Of a stretch of 51,811 nt of DNA, positions 21,240 through 30,356 are shown one piece after another. The notes below the pieces were generated by a model. That model did not search any database. It saw nothing but the letters and a program-made list of their open reading frames with translations, and had not been told where the DNA came from. A program made the position numbers and the translations under genes. The DNA comes from CAYONQ01 sp964405375 (GTDB lineage Bacteria; Planctomycetota; Phycisphaerae; Sedimentisphaerales; Anaerobacaceae): NCBI GenBank assembly GCA_964405375.1, contig CAYONQ010000008.1:1-51811 (forward strand), given 5' to 3'. Positions within the stretch are counted from its first letter, which is position 1, and the number at the start of each line of letters is the position of its first letter.

Positions 21240-23270
21240 ATGGAGACCAAAAAAATAGGCAATCAGACAATCAACGTTCATAATTATAACACTGTCATAG
21301 TCGGTGCGGGCGCAGCCAGTATGAATTGTGCGGTGCACCTCTATGAGTTTGCCAGCCAGAAAGGTGTTGCAGATGCCGGCGAAAGGATTGCGGTGATAAC
21401 TGCGGGACTCGGTCTTGGTGCGTCACGGATGAGCGGCTCGGACAAGCAGACCTATTACAAGATGGGCACAAGTCCCGATGTGCCGGATAGCGCCGAGGAA
21501 TTCTCGAAGAGTTTGACCGCCGGCGGCTGCTGTCACGGTGATTTGGCGCTTGCGGAAGGAATCGGCTCGCTTCGGGAGTTTTACCACCTCGTTGAGGTCG
21601 GCGTTCCCTTTCCTCATAACCCTATGGGAAGCTACATCGGCTACAAGACCGACCATGACCCTTATGAGCGGGCCACCTCCGCGGGGCCGAAGACCAGCAG
21701 GTTTATGAGCGAGTGCCTGCAGCGGCAGGTCGTCGGGTATGGTATCAGGATATTTGACAATCAGGAGGCGGTCCGGCTGGTTACTATTGGTTCCGGGGAT
21801 TCCAAAAGGATTGCCGGCGTTGTAACGGCGGACAGGAAAAAGGCGGGCAAGTCCAATTTCGCTATGAATCTTTTCCTCGGTGCGAATATAGTTCTTGCGG
21901 CCGGCGGCCCTGGCGAGATGTACGAGACCAGCGTTTATCCCAAGGGCCAGGTTGGCATTCACGGGCTTGCGTTTGAGGCGGGGCTGATTGGTGAGAATCT
22001 TACCGAATCGCAGTTCGGTCTTGCCAGCACGAAGTTCCGCTGGAATGTCTCCGGCACCTATATGCAGGCGGTGCCGCGGATTTTCAGCACCGACGCCAAC
22101 GGCAAGGACGAAAAGGAATTCCTGACGGACTTTTTCCCGACGATGAGCAAGATGGCGACGAATATCTTTTTGAAGGGTTATCAATGGCCTTTTGACCCAC
22201 AGCGGATTGAGAATCTGCAGTCGTCGCTGGTTGATATTCTGGTATTTAACGAGACGCAAAAGGGAAGACACGTCTTTATGGATTTTCTGAAGAACCCGGC
22301 GCCGGGGCCGAAGATGAAACAGTTTGACCTCGACGAGCTTGAGGACGAGGCGCTGAACTATCTTAAGGCCACGGGCGCCCTGCAGGCGACCCCGATTGAA
22401 CGGCTGGCGCATATGAACCCTCTGGCTATCGAGATTTACAAGGAGAACGGGATTGATTTGTATTCCGAGCCGCTTGAGATAGCGGTTTGCGCCCAGCACA
22501 ATAACGGCGGCTTCGCCGTGAGCAGGTGGTGGCAGTCCAATATACCGCACACGTTTATAATCGGTGAGATGGCGGGCACACACGGCGTAAAAAGACCTGG
22601 CGGCTCGGCCTTGAACGCCGGTCAGGCCGGCGGATTGAGGGCGGCTGAATATATTGTCAATGTGTACGGCGATGAGGTTGCGGATTACACAAGCCAGCAG
22701 GCGCAAATCGATGAGAAGCTAAAAGAGTGTGTCAACAAGGTGGGCGGACTCGTCGGCGGCAAACGAAGTGGAGTCGAGGTTATTAAGGAAATCCAGCATC
22801 GTATGACGACCAGCGGCGGGCATATCAGAGAATTGAACGATGCGAAGAAGGCGTTGGCCGATGAGGTTGCGCTTTTCAAGAGTATCGAAGAGGGCGGCCT
22901 GAAAGTGGCTGATACGGGCGAACTGATAGCCGCTGTGCAGGCAAGAAACCTTGCGCTGGGAAGTGCGGGTTATCTTAAAGCGGTTGTTGCGCTGTTGGAG
23001 CAGGCAAGCGGCTCTCGCGGCTCACATCTCGTTCTTGCTGAAGACGGGGTCGAAATACATCCCGATGTGATTGATAAGGCAACCGGCAAGCCGTTGAAGT
23101 TCAAGCCGGAGAATAAGGCGTTAAGAGATTCCATATTGCGGACTGGATACGACGAAGGTTCACCCGATTTGTTCCGGTGCGAGAATATAAAACCAAGACC
23201 GCTGCCGGCCGAAAGGAAGGCGTTCGAGCCCGGCTGGCAGGATTACAGAGAAGGAAAAATCTACGAATGA
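21240..23270 (+). CDS. FAD-binding oxidoreductase of the fumarate reductase/succinate dehydrogenase flavoprotein superfamily
   Basis: 676 residues. The dinucleotide motif YNTVIVGAGAASMNCA is near residue 17; GANIVLAAGGPGEMY near 220; QHNNGGFAV near 420 replaces the usual MGG segment; GTHGVKRPGGSALNAGQAGG near 445 is the second FAD contact. The C-terminal third is helical as in FrdA/AprA. No Fe-S or membrane subunit is adjacent, so electrons must come from or go to a soluble partner, plausibly the 893-residue flavoprotein of the same operon. It starts three bases after the aldolase stop, implying translational coupling. Substrate unknown. Confidence 0.8.
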   Translation: METKKIGNQTINVHNYNTVIVGAGAASMNCAVHLYEFASQKGVADAGERIAVITAGLGLGASRMSGSDKQTYYKMGTSPDVPDSAEEFSKSLTAGGCCHGDLALAEGIGSLREFYHLVEVGVPFPHNPMGSYIGYKTDHDPYERATSAGPKTSRFMSECLQRQVVGYGIRIFDNQEAVRLVTIGSGDSKRIAGVVTADRKKAGKSNFAMNLFLGANIVLAAGGPGEMYETSVYPKGQVGIHGLAFEAGLIGENLTESQFGLASTKFRWNVSGTYMQAVPRIFSTDANGKDEKEFLTDFFPTMSKMATNIFLKGYQWPFDPQRIENLQSSLVDILVFNETQKGRHVFMDFLKNPAPGPKMKQFDLDELEDEALNYLKATGALQATPIERLAHMNPLAIEIYKENGIDLYSEPLEIAVCAQHNNGGFAVSRWWQSNIPHTFIIGEMAGTHGVKRPGGSALNAGQAGGLRAAEYIVNVYGDEVADYTSQQAQIDEKLKECVNKVGGLVGGKRSGVEVIKEIQHRMTTSGGHIRELNDAKKALADEVALFKSIEEGGLKVADTGELIAAVQARNLALGSAGYLKAVVALLEQASGSRGSHLVLAEDGVEIHPDVIDKATGKPLKFKPENKALRDSILRTGYDEGSPDLFRCENIKPRPLPAERKAFEPGWQDYREGKIYE

Positions 23271-23306
23271 GTTCGTAGATATTAGTTCATAGTTCGTAGA
23301 CAAATG
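23268..23306. repeat. GTTCGTAGATATTAGTTCATAGTTCGTAG repeat inside the operon
   Basis: The block starts at the flavoprotein stop codon and fills most of the 67-base gap before the kinase gene; it is of the same family as 13603-13632. It is the only long gap of the operon and looks like an insertion. Confidence 0.6.
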
Positions 23307-23337
23307 AGCAACAAGCTGAATACGAAGGAGGCAAGAA

Positions 23338-24438
23338 ATGGCTGTTATAGACGTAAGACCGAAGTCAAAATGTAAATACGATATTGTGTCCTTAGGCGAG
23401 ATTATGGTTCGGCTGGACCCGAGCGAAGAGAGAATCCATACCACAAGGCATTTTCGCGCCTGGGAAGGCGGCGGCGAATATAACGTCGCAAGGGGGCTGA
23501 AGCGCTGCTTCGGCAAGGAGGCGGCGGTTGTAACCGCCCTTGTGGACAACCCGGTCGGACGGCTGCTCGAAGATTTAATGTACGAGGGCGGTGTCAGCCA
23601 GGAGTACGTAAAGTGGGTCCCTTACGACGGCATCGGCAGGAAGGTAAGGGTCGGGCTGAACTTTACCGAAAGGGGATACGGCGTGCGGGCCGCCGTGGGC
23701 TGCTCGGACAGGGCGAACTCGGCCGCATCGCAGTTGAAAAAAGGAGACTTCGACTGGGAGAAGATATTCGGCAAAGACGGCGCACGGTGGTTCCATACGG
23801 GAGGTATATTCGCGGCGCTATCCACGACGACGCCGGACGTTATAATCGAGGCCGTTACTGCAGCGAAAAAATATGGCACCATTGTATCATACGACCTGAA
23901 CTTTCGTAACTCGCTCTGGAAGGACATCGGCGGGCAGGAAAAGGCAAAACAGGTCAATCGGGAAATCGCATCTTATGTCGATGTGATGCTCGGAAACGAG
24001 GAGGACTTTACAGCGGCCCTGGGCTATAAGGTTGAAGGGCTTGATGAGGGCTATTCGAAGCTCGACCCGACAAACTTCAAGAAGATGATTGCGCGAGTGG
24101 TCAAGGACTATCCGAATTTCAAGGCGGTCGCTACGACGCTTCGTAACGCCAAGACAGCCACTGTGAACGACTGGGGCGCCGTTATCTATGCTGGCGGTGA
24201 GTTTCATGATGCGATACTGCGGGAGAACCTTGAGATTTACGACCGTGTCGGTGGCGGTGACAGTTTTGCCTCCGGACTTATATACGGTCTGATGGAGGGC
24301 AAATCAGCCGCCGAGGCGGTAAATTACGGCGCTGCACACGGGGCGCTGGCGATGACCACACCGGGCGATACCACGACGGCCGGCTTGAAGGAGGTGGAGA
24401 AGGTTATGGCCGGCGGCGGCGCAAGGGTAGATAGATAG
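23338..24438 (+). CDS. kdgK: 2-keto-3-deoxygluconate kinase (PfkB family)
   Basis: 366 residues. The N-terminus (IVSLGEIMVRLDP, GGEYNVARGL) and the ATP/anion-hole signature DRVGGGDSFASGLIYG (catalytic D308) are those of KdgK-type ribokinases. It phosphorylates 2-keto-3-deoxygluconate to KDPG, the substrate of the aldolase encoded in the same operon. AGGAGG lies eight bases upstream of the ATG. Last gene of the operon; a long inverted repeat follows. PfkB paralogues differ in sugar preference, so specificity rests on context. Confidence 0.85.
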   Translation: MAVIDVRPKSKCKYDIVSLGEIMVRLDPSEERIHTTRHFRAWEGGGEYNVARGLKRCFGKEAAVVTALVDNPVGRLLEDLMYEGGVSQEYVKWVPYDGIGRKVRVGLNFTERGYGVRAAVGCSDRANSAASQLKKGDFDWEKIFGKDGARWFHTGGIFAALSTTTPDVIIEAVTAAKKYGTIVSYDLNFRNSLWKDIGGQEKAKQVNREIASYVDVMLGNEEDFTAALGYKVEGLDEGYSKLDPTNFKKMIARVVKDYPNFKAVATTLRNAKTATVNDWGAVIYAGGEFHDAILRENLEIYDRVGGGDSFASGLIYGLMEGKSAAEAVNYGAAHGALAMTTPGDTTTAGLKEVEKVMAGGGARVDR

Positions 24439-24455
24439 CCGAAGAGCCCGTGAGC

Positions 24456-24543
24456 TAAAGTGCCTAAAGTGAACTAAAGTGCCTAAAGTTATGGATTATT
24501 CTTTTTAACTTTAGGCACTTCAAACTTTAGTTCACTTCACTCT
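24456..24543. repeat. long inverted repeat of AAGTGCCTAAAG/AAGTGAACTAAAG units between convergent genes
   Basis: The left side carries AAGTGAACTAAAG and AAGTGCCTAAAGTT; the right side carries their complements AACTTTAGGCACTT and CTTTAGTTCACTT, with a short bulge and a loop of about 20 bases. It lies between the kinase gene and the convergent transporter gene, overlapping the latter's end, and could terminate both. The same words recur at 33916-33972, so it is also a dispersed repeat. Confidence 0.65.
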
Positions 24544-26322
24544 TAAAAACAGGTGCGTATAAAGGTAATAAGATGCACTGGCGATTGAGACCGCAATTGC
24601 GGTAAGCATAGCGATATTCCAGATAACCGCCTTTGACCCGCTCGGTTTTTCCGCAGCGAGATACTTTCTTTTGTTGTTTAGGATAAAGAACGCTATGTAG
24701 GCGATGGGCAGCATCAGCCCGCAAATTGCCGAGGTCGGCATCGCAATCCAGGGGCCCATATACTTCCACCAGACTGCACCGAGCAGTGCGGGGGCCGGGA
24801 TGAGACAGGCCAGCTTGTATTTCCAGCCGCCCGGCTCGATTCTGAATATCTCACAGAACGCAAAGCCCGCCACGAGCATATGCAGCGTGATGGTGCTAAG
24901 CGCCATACCCAGAACGCCGAGCCCGAAGACGAACCGTGAGAAGGTCTTGCCCACGCCGGCGGCCTCTATCATAGCGGCCGCCTTTATCGGCGGGACCTTC
25001 AACTGCACGGGCTTGATGAGCTTCGGAAAAGATGCGTCTATCGCTTGGCGGTTCAGCAGACGAATTTCCTTGTCGTTGAGGGTGCTTCGGTCTTTTTCGA
25101 GGATTTCGGCGGAGTTTCTCGGCAGTTCGATGCCTTCAAAATCCTGCGGACGGTAGAAGTCGCGCATTGTCAAAACGTTGTTCAGGGCTGCGACGACAAT
25201 CTTTTGTTGATACTGTTCGAACGTTTTGGTTTCGGCGATTTCTTTCAGTGTGGCGTTAGCGTCGGCGTCGAACATCTGGCAGAGTCGTCGGCCGGGGCCG
25301 GTGTCTTCGGCTGTCAGTTTTTCCGCCAGGGCCGTTGTGTCGGGGATGTCGGCGGCGGTGAAGTTTTCCAGCGTAGTGTAAATAGTACAGCCGGCGGCGA
25401 TGACCATCAGCGAGGTGGCCAGGATGTAAGGGACCATCATTCCTGTTACAAGGTCAAATCGGCTCAGCCCCCGATGCTCTTTTCCCCATCCGCGGGCCAG
25501 AAGCGTGTATGGAAACAGGAACGTCATATTGATTCCGACGGCGGCGCCGAAGGCGGCCATCAGTGTTGTAACACCCATAGAATCGGTGGGAATGTGCAGA
25601 GGCAGAAAGCCGCGGAAGACCTTCCCCCACTCGATTCGCCCCTGCATAGTTACCCTGACAATCACGACGGCAAAGGCGATGACGATGCCCCAGACCAGCA
25701 GCTTCAGTGACTTCTCGTAGAGTCGAATGCCCTTGTGGCCGCTGCCGTAGTTCCAGGTGATAGCCGTGGAGATGACCAGCACGACGGCGGCGATGCCCAG
25801 CAGTTGAACTGTTTGTGCTGTTCCCTTTGGCGTCCAGCCGGTGGCGGCGCCGAGCATATCCGATATCATCCCGGCGGCCAGCCCGTACTGCGGAAAGTGC
25901 CATATCACCGTTGCCACCAGTGATGCGATGGCCCAGGTCCAGGCGAGGGAAGGGCTGATGTATTGCCGCATGGAGTCGAAGGGCCGAACGCCGGTTGACA
26001 AGGTTTGATGCGACATCGCCGCCAGCATAACAACGCCGAGTATCATCGCCAGCGGCTGAATCCACAGCAGGTCGTACTGAAAGTATGCGCCGAGGAACAG
26101 TGATGCCATAGCGCTTCCGCCGCCGAGTGTCATAGCACTTTGCAGCCACCCGGGGCCGGTCTTTGAGAAATACCATCGCCATCGCGACAGCAAGGGTTTG
26201 CTTTCGAGGGCTGCCAGCTCGGATTTTTCTGTTGCTAAGGCCTGCGGGTCTGCGGCGGTGAACATCGGCAGGCCGTGCGCAAGGTCCGCACCACCGGAAG
26301 ATTGATTCTGTTGATTGTCCAT
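24532..26322 (-). CDS. NRAMP-family-like transporter lacking the metal-site motifs
   Basis: 596 residues, about 12 predicted helices, LeuT-type fold. The first helix reads GPGWLQSAMTLGGGSAMASL where metal-transporting NRAMPs have DPGN, and the sixth reads GAAVGINMTFLFPYTLLARG where they have MPHN. A soluble insertion of about 120 residues (roughly 345-465) interrupts the later helices. The family assignment is clear by overall pattern; loss of the metal ligands suggests another substrate. It is the downstream-most gene of the minus-strand carbohydrate-acid region and has GGAG before the ATG. Convergent with the KDG kinase gene. Confidence 0.75.
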   Translation of the reverse strand: MDNQQNQSSGGADLAHGLPMFTAADPQALATEKSELAALESKPLLSRWRWYFSKTGPGWLQSAMTLGGGSAMASLFLGAYFQYDLLWIQPLAMILGVVMLAAMSHQTLSTGVRPFDSMRQYISPSLAWTWAIASLVATVIWHFPQYGLAAGMISDMLGAATGWTPKGTAQTVQLLGIAAVVLVISTAITWNYGSGHKGIRLYEKSLKLLVWGIVIAFAVVIVRVTMQGRIEWGKVFRGFLPLHIPTDSMGVTTLMAAFGAAVGINMTFLFPYTLLARGWGKEHRGLSRFDLVTGMMVPYILATSLMVIAAGCTIYTTLENFTAADIPDTTALAEKLTAEDTGPGRRLCQMFDADANATLKEIAETKTFEQYQQKIVVAALNNVLTMRDFYRPQDFEGIELPRNSAEILEKDRSTLNDKEIRLLNRQAIDASFPKLIKPVQLKVPPIKAAAMIEAAGVGKTFSRFVFGLGVLGMALSTITLHMLVAGFAFCEIFRIEPGGWKYKLACLIPAPALLGAVWWKYMGPWIAMPTSAICGLMLPIAYIAFFILNNKRKYLAAEKPSGSKAVIWNIAMLTAIAVSIASASYYLYTHLFLRVK

Positions 26323-26457
26323 TAGTAGCTCCTCTACTTTAACAGCCTGATTCGGATACTATTGGCAAAAAGCCATTGACGCAGTGTAGCTATTCGCCGC
26401 TGCGTATTGAACTTTATTGCCAGATTAGGGTCAACTTAATTCTGCACTTCTGGACTT

Positions 26458-27219
26458 TTAGTCGGCGCTTAGGTCTTTTATACGGACATTTCTAAAGCGG
26501 ACCTGCAGCGGTTTCGGCAATGGCTTTTTGAGCCGATGTACCTGTATGCCGATAAGACCGCAGGGAGTCTCCGAGTCCTTGATGTTCGCAGCAGCCACGC
26601 CGTTTACCCAGGTCTTTATCGAGTCGCCGATTGCCTCGACGCGGATATGATTCCATTGTCTCTGCCTGAATGTTGCCCGTGCCTTTGGGTCTTTATGCAG
26701 CGAATAGAGCCATCCCCTCCGGCCTTCGTCGTAGATACCGCCTGTCCAGAGCCGGGGTCGGCCTGGCGGGACGGGGCTGCCGTTTTCATCGAGATTGGCC
26801 GGCCTTTTCTTTTCGGGGTTTGGCACGAAGGGCTTTTCGGATGCGTCGATTTCGACCTGGTAGCCGAAGACGGCCTCTCCGCCACTTCTGCCTGGCCTGG
26901 TCTCGCTTCTTATCTGCACGCCTGAATTCAGTTCCGCATCGACCTTGAAGTCCAGTTCGAGGACAAAATCGCAGAAGGTCTTTTCGGTGCAGAGGAAGCT
27001 GTTGCGTTTTGCCTCATTCACAGTTTCGCCTACGATGCAGCCATTCTCGACGAAATAGCGGGCCTTTCCGCCCTTTTGTGCCCAGCCGGTCAGGTCCTTG
27101 CCGTTGAAAAGCTGCTGGTAGGGCGTCTTTTCAATTTTCTCGGCTGTCTGCTGGGACGTGCAGCCGGCGATTACGGTAATCGCAAGTAATGTTATAGAAA
27201 GTTGTGCCGTCCTTTTCAT
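26458..27219 (-). CDS. DUF1080 (3-keto-disaccharide hydrolase domain) lipoprotein
   Basis: 253 residues from ATG 27219, chosen for AAAGGAG six bases upstream; the frame is open to 27279 without a ribosome site. The signal peptide ends in a lipobox (LLAITVIAGC). The DUF1080 lectin/hydrolase-like domain begins YQLFNGKDLTGWAQ, with SGVQIRSE, GGIYDEGRRGWLY and QWNHIRVEAIGDSIKTWVNG. Relatives bind or hydrolyse keto-sugars and are abundant in planctomycetes. It would act in the periplasm, in keeping with the neighbouring transporter and Gfo/Idh genes. Confidence 0.82.
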   Translation of the reverse strand: MKRTAQLSITLLAITVIAGCTSQQTAEKIEKTPYQQLFNGKDLTGWAQKGGKARYFVENGCIVGETVNEAKRNSFLCTEKTFCDFVLELDFKVDAELNSGVQIRSETRPGRSGGEAVFGYQVEIDASEKPFVPNPEKKRPANLDENGSPVPPGRPRLWTGGIYDEGRRGWLYSLHKDPKARATFRQRQWNHIRVEAIGDSIKTWVNGVAAANIKDSETPCGLIGIQVHRLKKPLPKPLQVRFRNVRIKDLSAD

Positions 27220-27316
27220 TGTGTCTCCTTTCGACGTAGAACTTGGTATTGGTTTCGAATCGTTCGGGAGAATATACACGAACCGCCCGCTTAGGTCAAG
27301 CGTGAAAACATGCGGG

Positions 27317-27826
27317 TTAGGTGCCGATTAGTTCTTCAATGGCTTTTGCGAGGGCGTAGTCGGGTAGTTTCTGCAAGGCGGGGTCGGCGCGGTAGGCGGA
27401 TACGATGCTTCTGTCAGGGAAAGCGCCTGACCGGTGAATCAGCTCGTTCGCCAGCTCTTTTAAGCGGCCATCACTCGTAGCGGGTTCTGCAAGCTCTGCG
27501 GCGGCCTGTTTTAGCTGTTCGAATTCGGCGGTCGAGTCAAACCAGTTAAGCTGCAATTCCAACTGCAGGGCTAATGCGGTCGGGATGCGGTCGAAGGTAT
27601 ATTGAATGCCGATGGGGTTGTATGTTTCAATTCGTTCGTCCAAAAAGGCGACGGCGGCGTCACGGTAGGCATTGAATTTCTCGGTGTTAAAATCGGCGGG
27701 TTTTAAGGTTTCGAGTTCAGCGGCGACGGCCTTACTTATTGCTGCTTCGATATGGTCTTTGTTCTCAACCAGAAAATTATGAAGGGTTTCGTAATATGCA
27801 CGCAGTAGTATTGTTGTTGGATTCAT
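27317..27826 (-). CDS. hypothetical all-helical protein
   Basis: 169 residues from ATG 27826 (a TTG five codons upstream is less likely). Almost entirely helical and acidic, without signal peptide, membrane segment or recognised motif; ends YALAKAIEELIGT. It lies just beyond the gnd terminator hairpin, and no clear promoter is visible. Function unknown. Confidence 0.5.
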   Translation of the reverse strand: MNPTTILLRAYYETLHNFLVENKDHIEAAISKAVAAELETLKPADFNTEKFNAYRDAAVAFLDERIETYNPIGIQYTFDRIPTALALQLELQLNWFDSTAEFEQLKQAAAELAEPATSDGRLKELANELIHRSGAFPDRSIVSAYRADPALQKLPDYALAKAIEELIGT

Positions 27827-27853
27827 TTTTGGCTGCAGCAATTGTCATTTAGC

Positions 27854-27883
27854 AAAAACCCCGCACCGGTAACTGGTGCGGGG
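27854..27883 (-). terminator. Rho-independent terminator of gnd
   Basis: Read on the minus strand, a perfect 9-bp stem (CCCCGCACC / GGTGCGGGG, 27859-27883, 7-base loop) is followed at once by TTTTT. It begins 28 bases after the gnd stop. Confidence 0.9.
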
Positions 27884-27911
27884 CTTAATATCCTTTTACC
27901 AAAAGCACCGG

Positions 27912-29363
27912 TTACGCGGTATATGTTGATGCGGAGGTGTCGCCACCCCGGCCGGTCCAGTTGGTGTGGAAGAACTCGCCTCTCGGTTTGTCAACGCGCT
28001 CGTAGGTATGGGCGCCGAAGTAATCCCGCTGGGCCTGCAGCAGGTTCTGCGGCAGGCGTTCGTGGCGGTAGCCATCGTAGAAGGCCAGAGCCGAGCTCAT
28101 AGCGGGCATCGGGATGCCGAGCTCGACTGCTTTGGTAACGATGCGTCGCCAGGCGGGCTGGGCCTTTTCGACCGCGTCCTTGAAGAACGCATCGAGCAGC
28201 AGGTTATCGAGCTTCGGGTTTTTGTCGAAGGCCTCTTTGATTTTGCCGAGGAATACCGAGCGTATGATGCAGCCGCCCTGCCACATCAGCGCGATTCCGC
28301 CGTAGTTCAGGTTCCATTTGTGCTCGACTGCGGCGGCGTGCATAAGCTGATAGCCCTGTGCGTAGCTGGCGATTTTCGATGCATAAAGCGCCTGTCGCAA
28401 ATCGTTGATGAAGCCCTTTTTGTCGCCGGCGAACTTTGGTTTCGGGCCGGTGAGCACCTTTGATGCGGCGGTGCGTTCTTCTTTCAGGGCCGACAGACAC
28501 CTTGCGAAGACCGCCTCGCCGATGAGCGTTAAGGGCTGGCCGAGATTTAGCGCCTCGATGGCCGTCCATTTGCCGGTGCCTTTCTGGCCTGCGGTATCGA
28601 GTATAAGGTCGATTACCTCGTTGCCGCCCTCGTCCTTGTATGCGAGGATGTCACGGGTGATTTCAATCAGATATGAATCAAGCTCGCCCTTGTTCCACTC
28701 TGCGAGCACTTCGTGCATCTGCTGGTTGGTCATACCGAGGCCTTCCTTCATTATGTGGTAGGTCTCGCAAATCATCTGCATATCGCCGTATTCGATGCCG
28801 TTGTGCGTCATCTTGACGAAGTGTCCTGCTCCGTTTTCACCGACCCAGTCGCAGCAGGGCTCGCCTTCCGGTGTTTTGGCGCAGATGGCCTGGAGGATGG
28901 GCTTTACATGTTCCCAGGCCGGTGGCGAGCCGCCGGGCATCATTGAAGGGCCGCGCAGCGCCCCTTCTTCGCCGCCGGATACGCCGGTGCCGATGTAGAG
29001 CTTGCCTTTGCTTTCGACGTACTCGGTTCGGCGGATGGTGTCGGGGAAGTGCGAATTTCCGCCGTCGATGATTATGTCGCCGTCTTCGAGATGTGGTAAG
29101 AGCTTGTCGATGAAGGCATCGACGGCGGCGCCTGCCTTGACCATAAGCATAATCTTACGCGGCTTCTTTAGCGTGTCGCAGAACTCTTCTATCGAGTGAC
29201 AGCCGATGATATTCTTGCCTTTTGCCCTGCCCTCGATGAATCTATCTACCTTGGATACCGTGCGGTTAAAGCAGGCGACTGTGAAGCCCTTGCTTTCCAT
29301 ATTGAGGATAAGATTTTCGCCCATTACTGCCAGCCCTATCAGGCCGATATCTGCCTTTGTCAT
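27912..29363 (-). CDS. gnd: 6-phosphogluconate dehydrogenase, decarboxylating
   Basis: 483 residues. Converts 6-phosphogluconate to ribulose 5-phosphate and CO2 with NAD(P)+. The Rossmann motif GLIGLAVMGENL is near residue 8, with NRTVSKVDRF, GVSGGEEGALRGPSMMPGG near 128 and the catalytic HFVKMTHNGIEYGDMQ near 185; the C-terminus has RRDYFGAHTYERVD. Asn-Arg-Thr after the second strand favours NADP+. Preceded by AAAGGAG and followed by a strong terminator, so it is probably its own transcriptional unit. No zwf or pgl is nearby; in this context gluconate-derived substrate is plausible. Confidence 0.96.
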   Translation of the reverse strand: MTKADIGLIGLAVMGENLILNMESKGFTVACFNRTVSKVDRFIEGRAKGKNIIGCHSIEEFCDTLKKPRKIMLMVKAGAAVDAFIDKLLPHLEDGDIIIDGGNSHFPDTIRRTEYVESKGKLYIGTGVSGGEEGALRGPSMMPGGSPPAWEHVKPILQAICAKTPEGEPCCDWVGENGAGHFVKMTHNGIEYGDMQMICETYHIMKEGLGMTNQQMHEVLAEWNKGELDSYLIEITRDILAYKDEGGNEVIDLILDTAGQKGTGKWTAIEALNLGQPLTLIGEAVFARCLSALKEERTAASKVLTGPKPKFAGDKKGFINDLRQALYASKIASYAQGYQLMHAAAVEHKWNLNYGGIALMWQGGCIIRSVFLGKIKEAFDKNPKLDNLLLDAFFKDAVEKAQPAWRRIVTKAVELGIPMPAMSSALAFYDGYRHERLPQNLLQAQRDYFGAHTYERVDKPRGEFFHTNWTGRGGDTSASTYTA

Positions 29364-29510
29364 TTTCTATTGCTCCTTTTCTTATTGACACTTGATAGTT
29401 GATAATTAGTTATCTGTGATTTCTCAAGACTATAATTTAACCGGCTTATTTTATCTAAGATTTCCCTTTTATATCTGTTTAGCTACGCCGTTCGAGCAAT
29501 ACCGGCTCAT

Positions 29511-30356
29511 TCAGACTGAGGCCCTGCTGGGAGAAGTCCGAAGATAGGCCAGGTAGTAAGCACCTCCGATTATTAGCGATCCTCCAACAATATTACCCAA
29601 GGTTACCGGCAAAAGGTTAACGAATAGAAAGCTGGACCAATTGAGCGTTTCAAGCTGAGTGCCCAGACCGCTTGCCGAGACCGCCGCGGCATTACCTTTG
29701 AGCAACAATCCCAGGGTTATGATGTACATGTTGGCAATGCTGTGCTCGAAGGCGCTGGCCACAAAGGCCATTATCGGAAAATAAATGGCCAGGACTTTGC
29801 CTGCGACATCCTTCCCGGCTGTTGCCATCCAAATCGCAACACAAACAAGGCAATTGCAAGCAATGCCTCTGCAAAAAGCCTCCATAAAGGGAAGATTTAC
29901 CTTCCGGACGCAGGTCGTCAGGACTTCCGTAGCTACGCCCATTTTTCCGAACTTCCACTGGCCGCTGTAGTAGATTAGCACAGCCAAGAGGACTGAACCT
30001 ATGAAATTCGCAAGATAAACAACTGTCCAACTTCGCAGCAATTTTTTAAGCGGGATTTGACGCATCCACACCCCAACTACCATCAGGCAATTGCCGGTAA
30101 AGAGTTCAGCTCCTGCAATGACCACCAGCATCAGTCCGGCGGTGAATACGCTACCCCTGATGAACCTCATAAAACCGATACCGAAGCGCGCGGCAAGGTC
30201 GTGCGAAACCATCAAATAGACTTCTGCGCCGAAGCCGATATACAACCCTGCCAGAATGCCTAATACCAGCATGCACACAAAAGACATTTCGGATTTCTTC
30301 TTGCTGATTTCCACCACATTCTCGGCTATCTCTTTAGGAGTCAGGAAACTACGCAT
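29511..30356 (-). CDS. formate/nitrite transporter (FNT) family channel
   Basis: 281 residues, six predicted helices. FNT signatures: FLTPKEIAE at the N-terminus, GILAGLYIGFGAE, GAELFTGNCLM and NIVGGSLIIGGAYYL. FNT channels pass small monovalent anions such as formate, nitrite, lactate or acetate; without pyruvate formate-lyase or nitrite reductase genes nearby the substrate is open, but export of a fermentation acid fits the sugar-acid context. AGGAG precedes the ATG at a slightly long spacing. Confidence 0.88.
   Translation of the reverse strand: MRSFLTPKEIAENVVEISKKKSEMSFVCMLVLGILAGLYIGFGAEVYLMVSHDLAARFGIGFMRFIRGSVFTAGLMLVVIAGAELFTGNCLMVVGVWMRQIPLKKLLRSWTVVYLANFIGSVLLAVLIYYSGQWKFGKMGVATEVLTTCVRKVNLPFMEAFCRGIACNCLVCVAIWMATAGKDVAGKVLAIYFPIMAFVASAFEHSIANMYIITLGLLLKGNAAAVSASGLGTQLETLNWSSFLFVNLLPVTLGNIVGGSLIIGGAYYLAYLRTSPSRASV

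Noticed and set aside
21423..22706. 427-codon minus-strand frame
   Set aside because: Lies wholly opposite the FAD-binding protein gene; Arg/His/Leu-rich antisense composition typical of GC-biased shadows.
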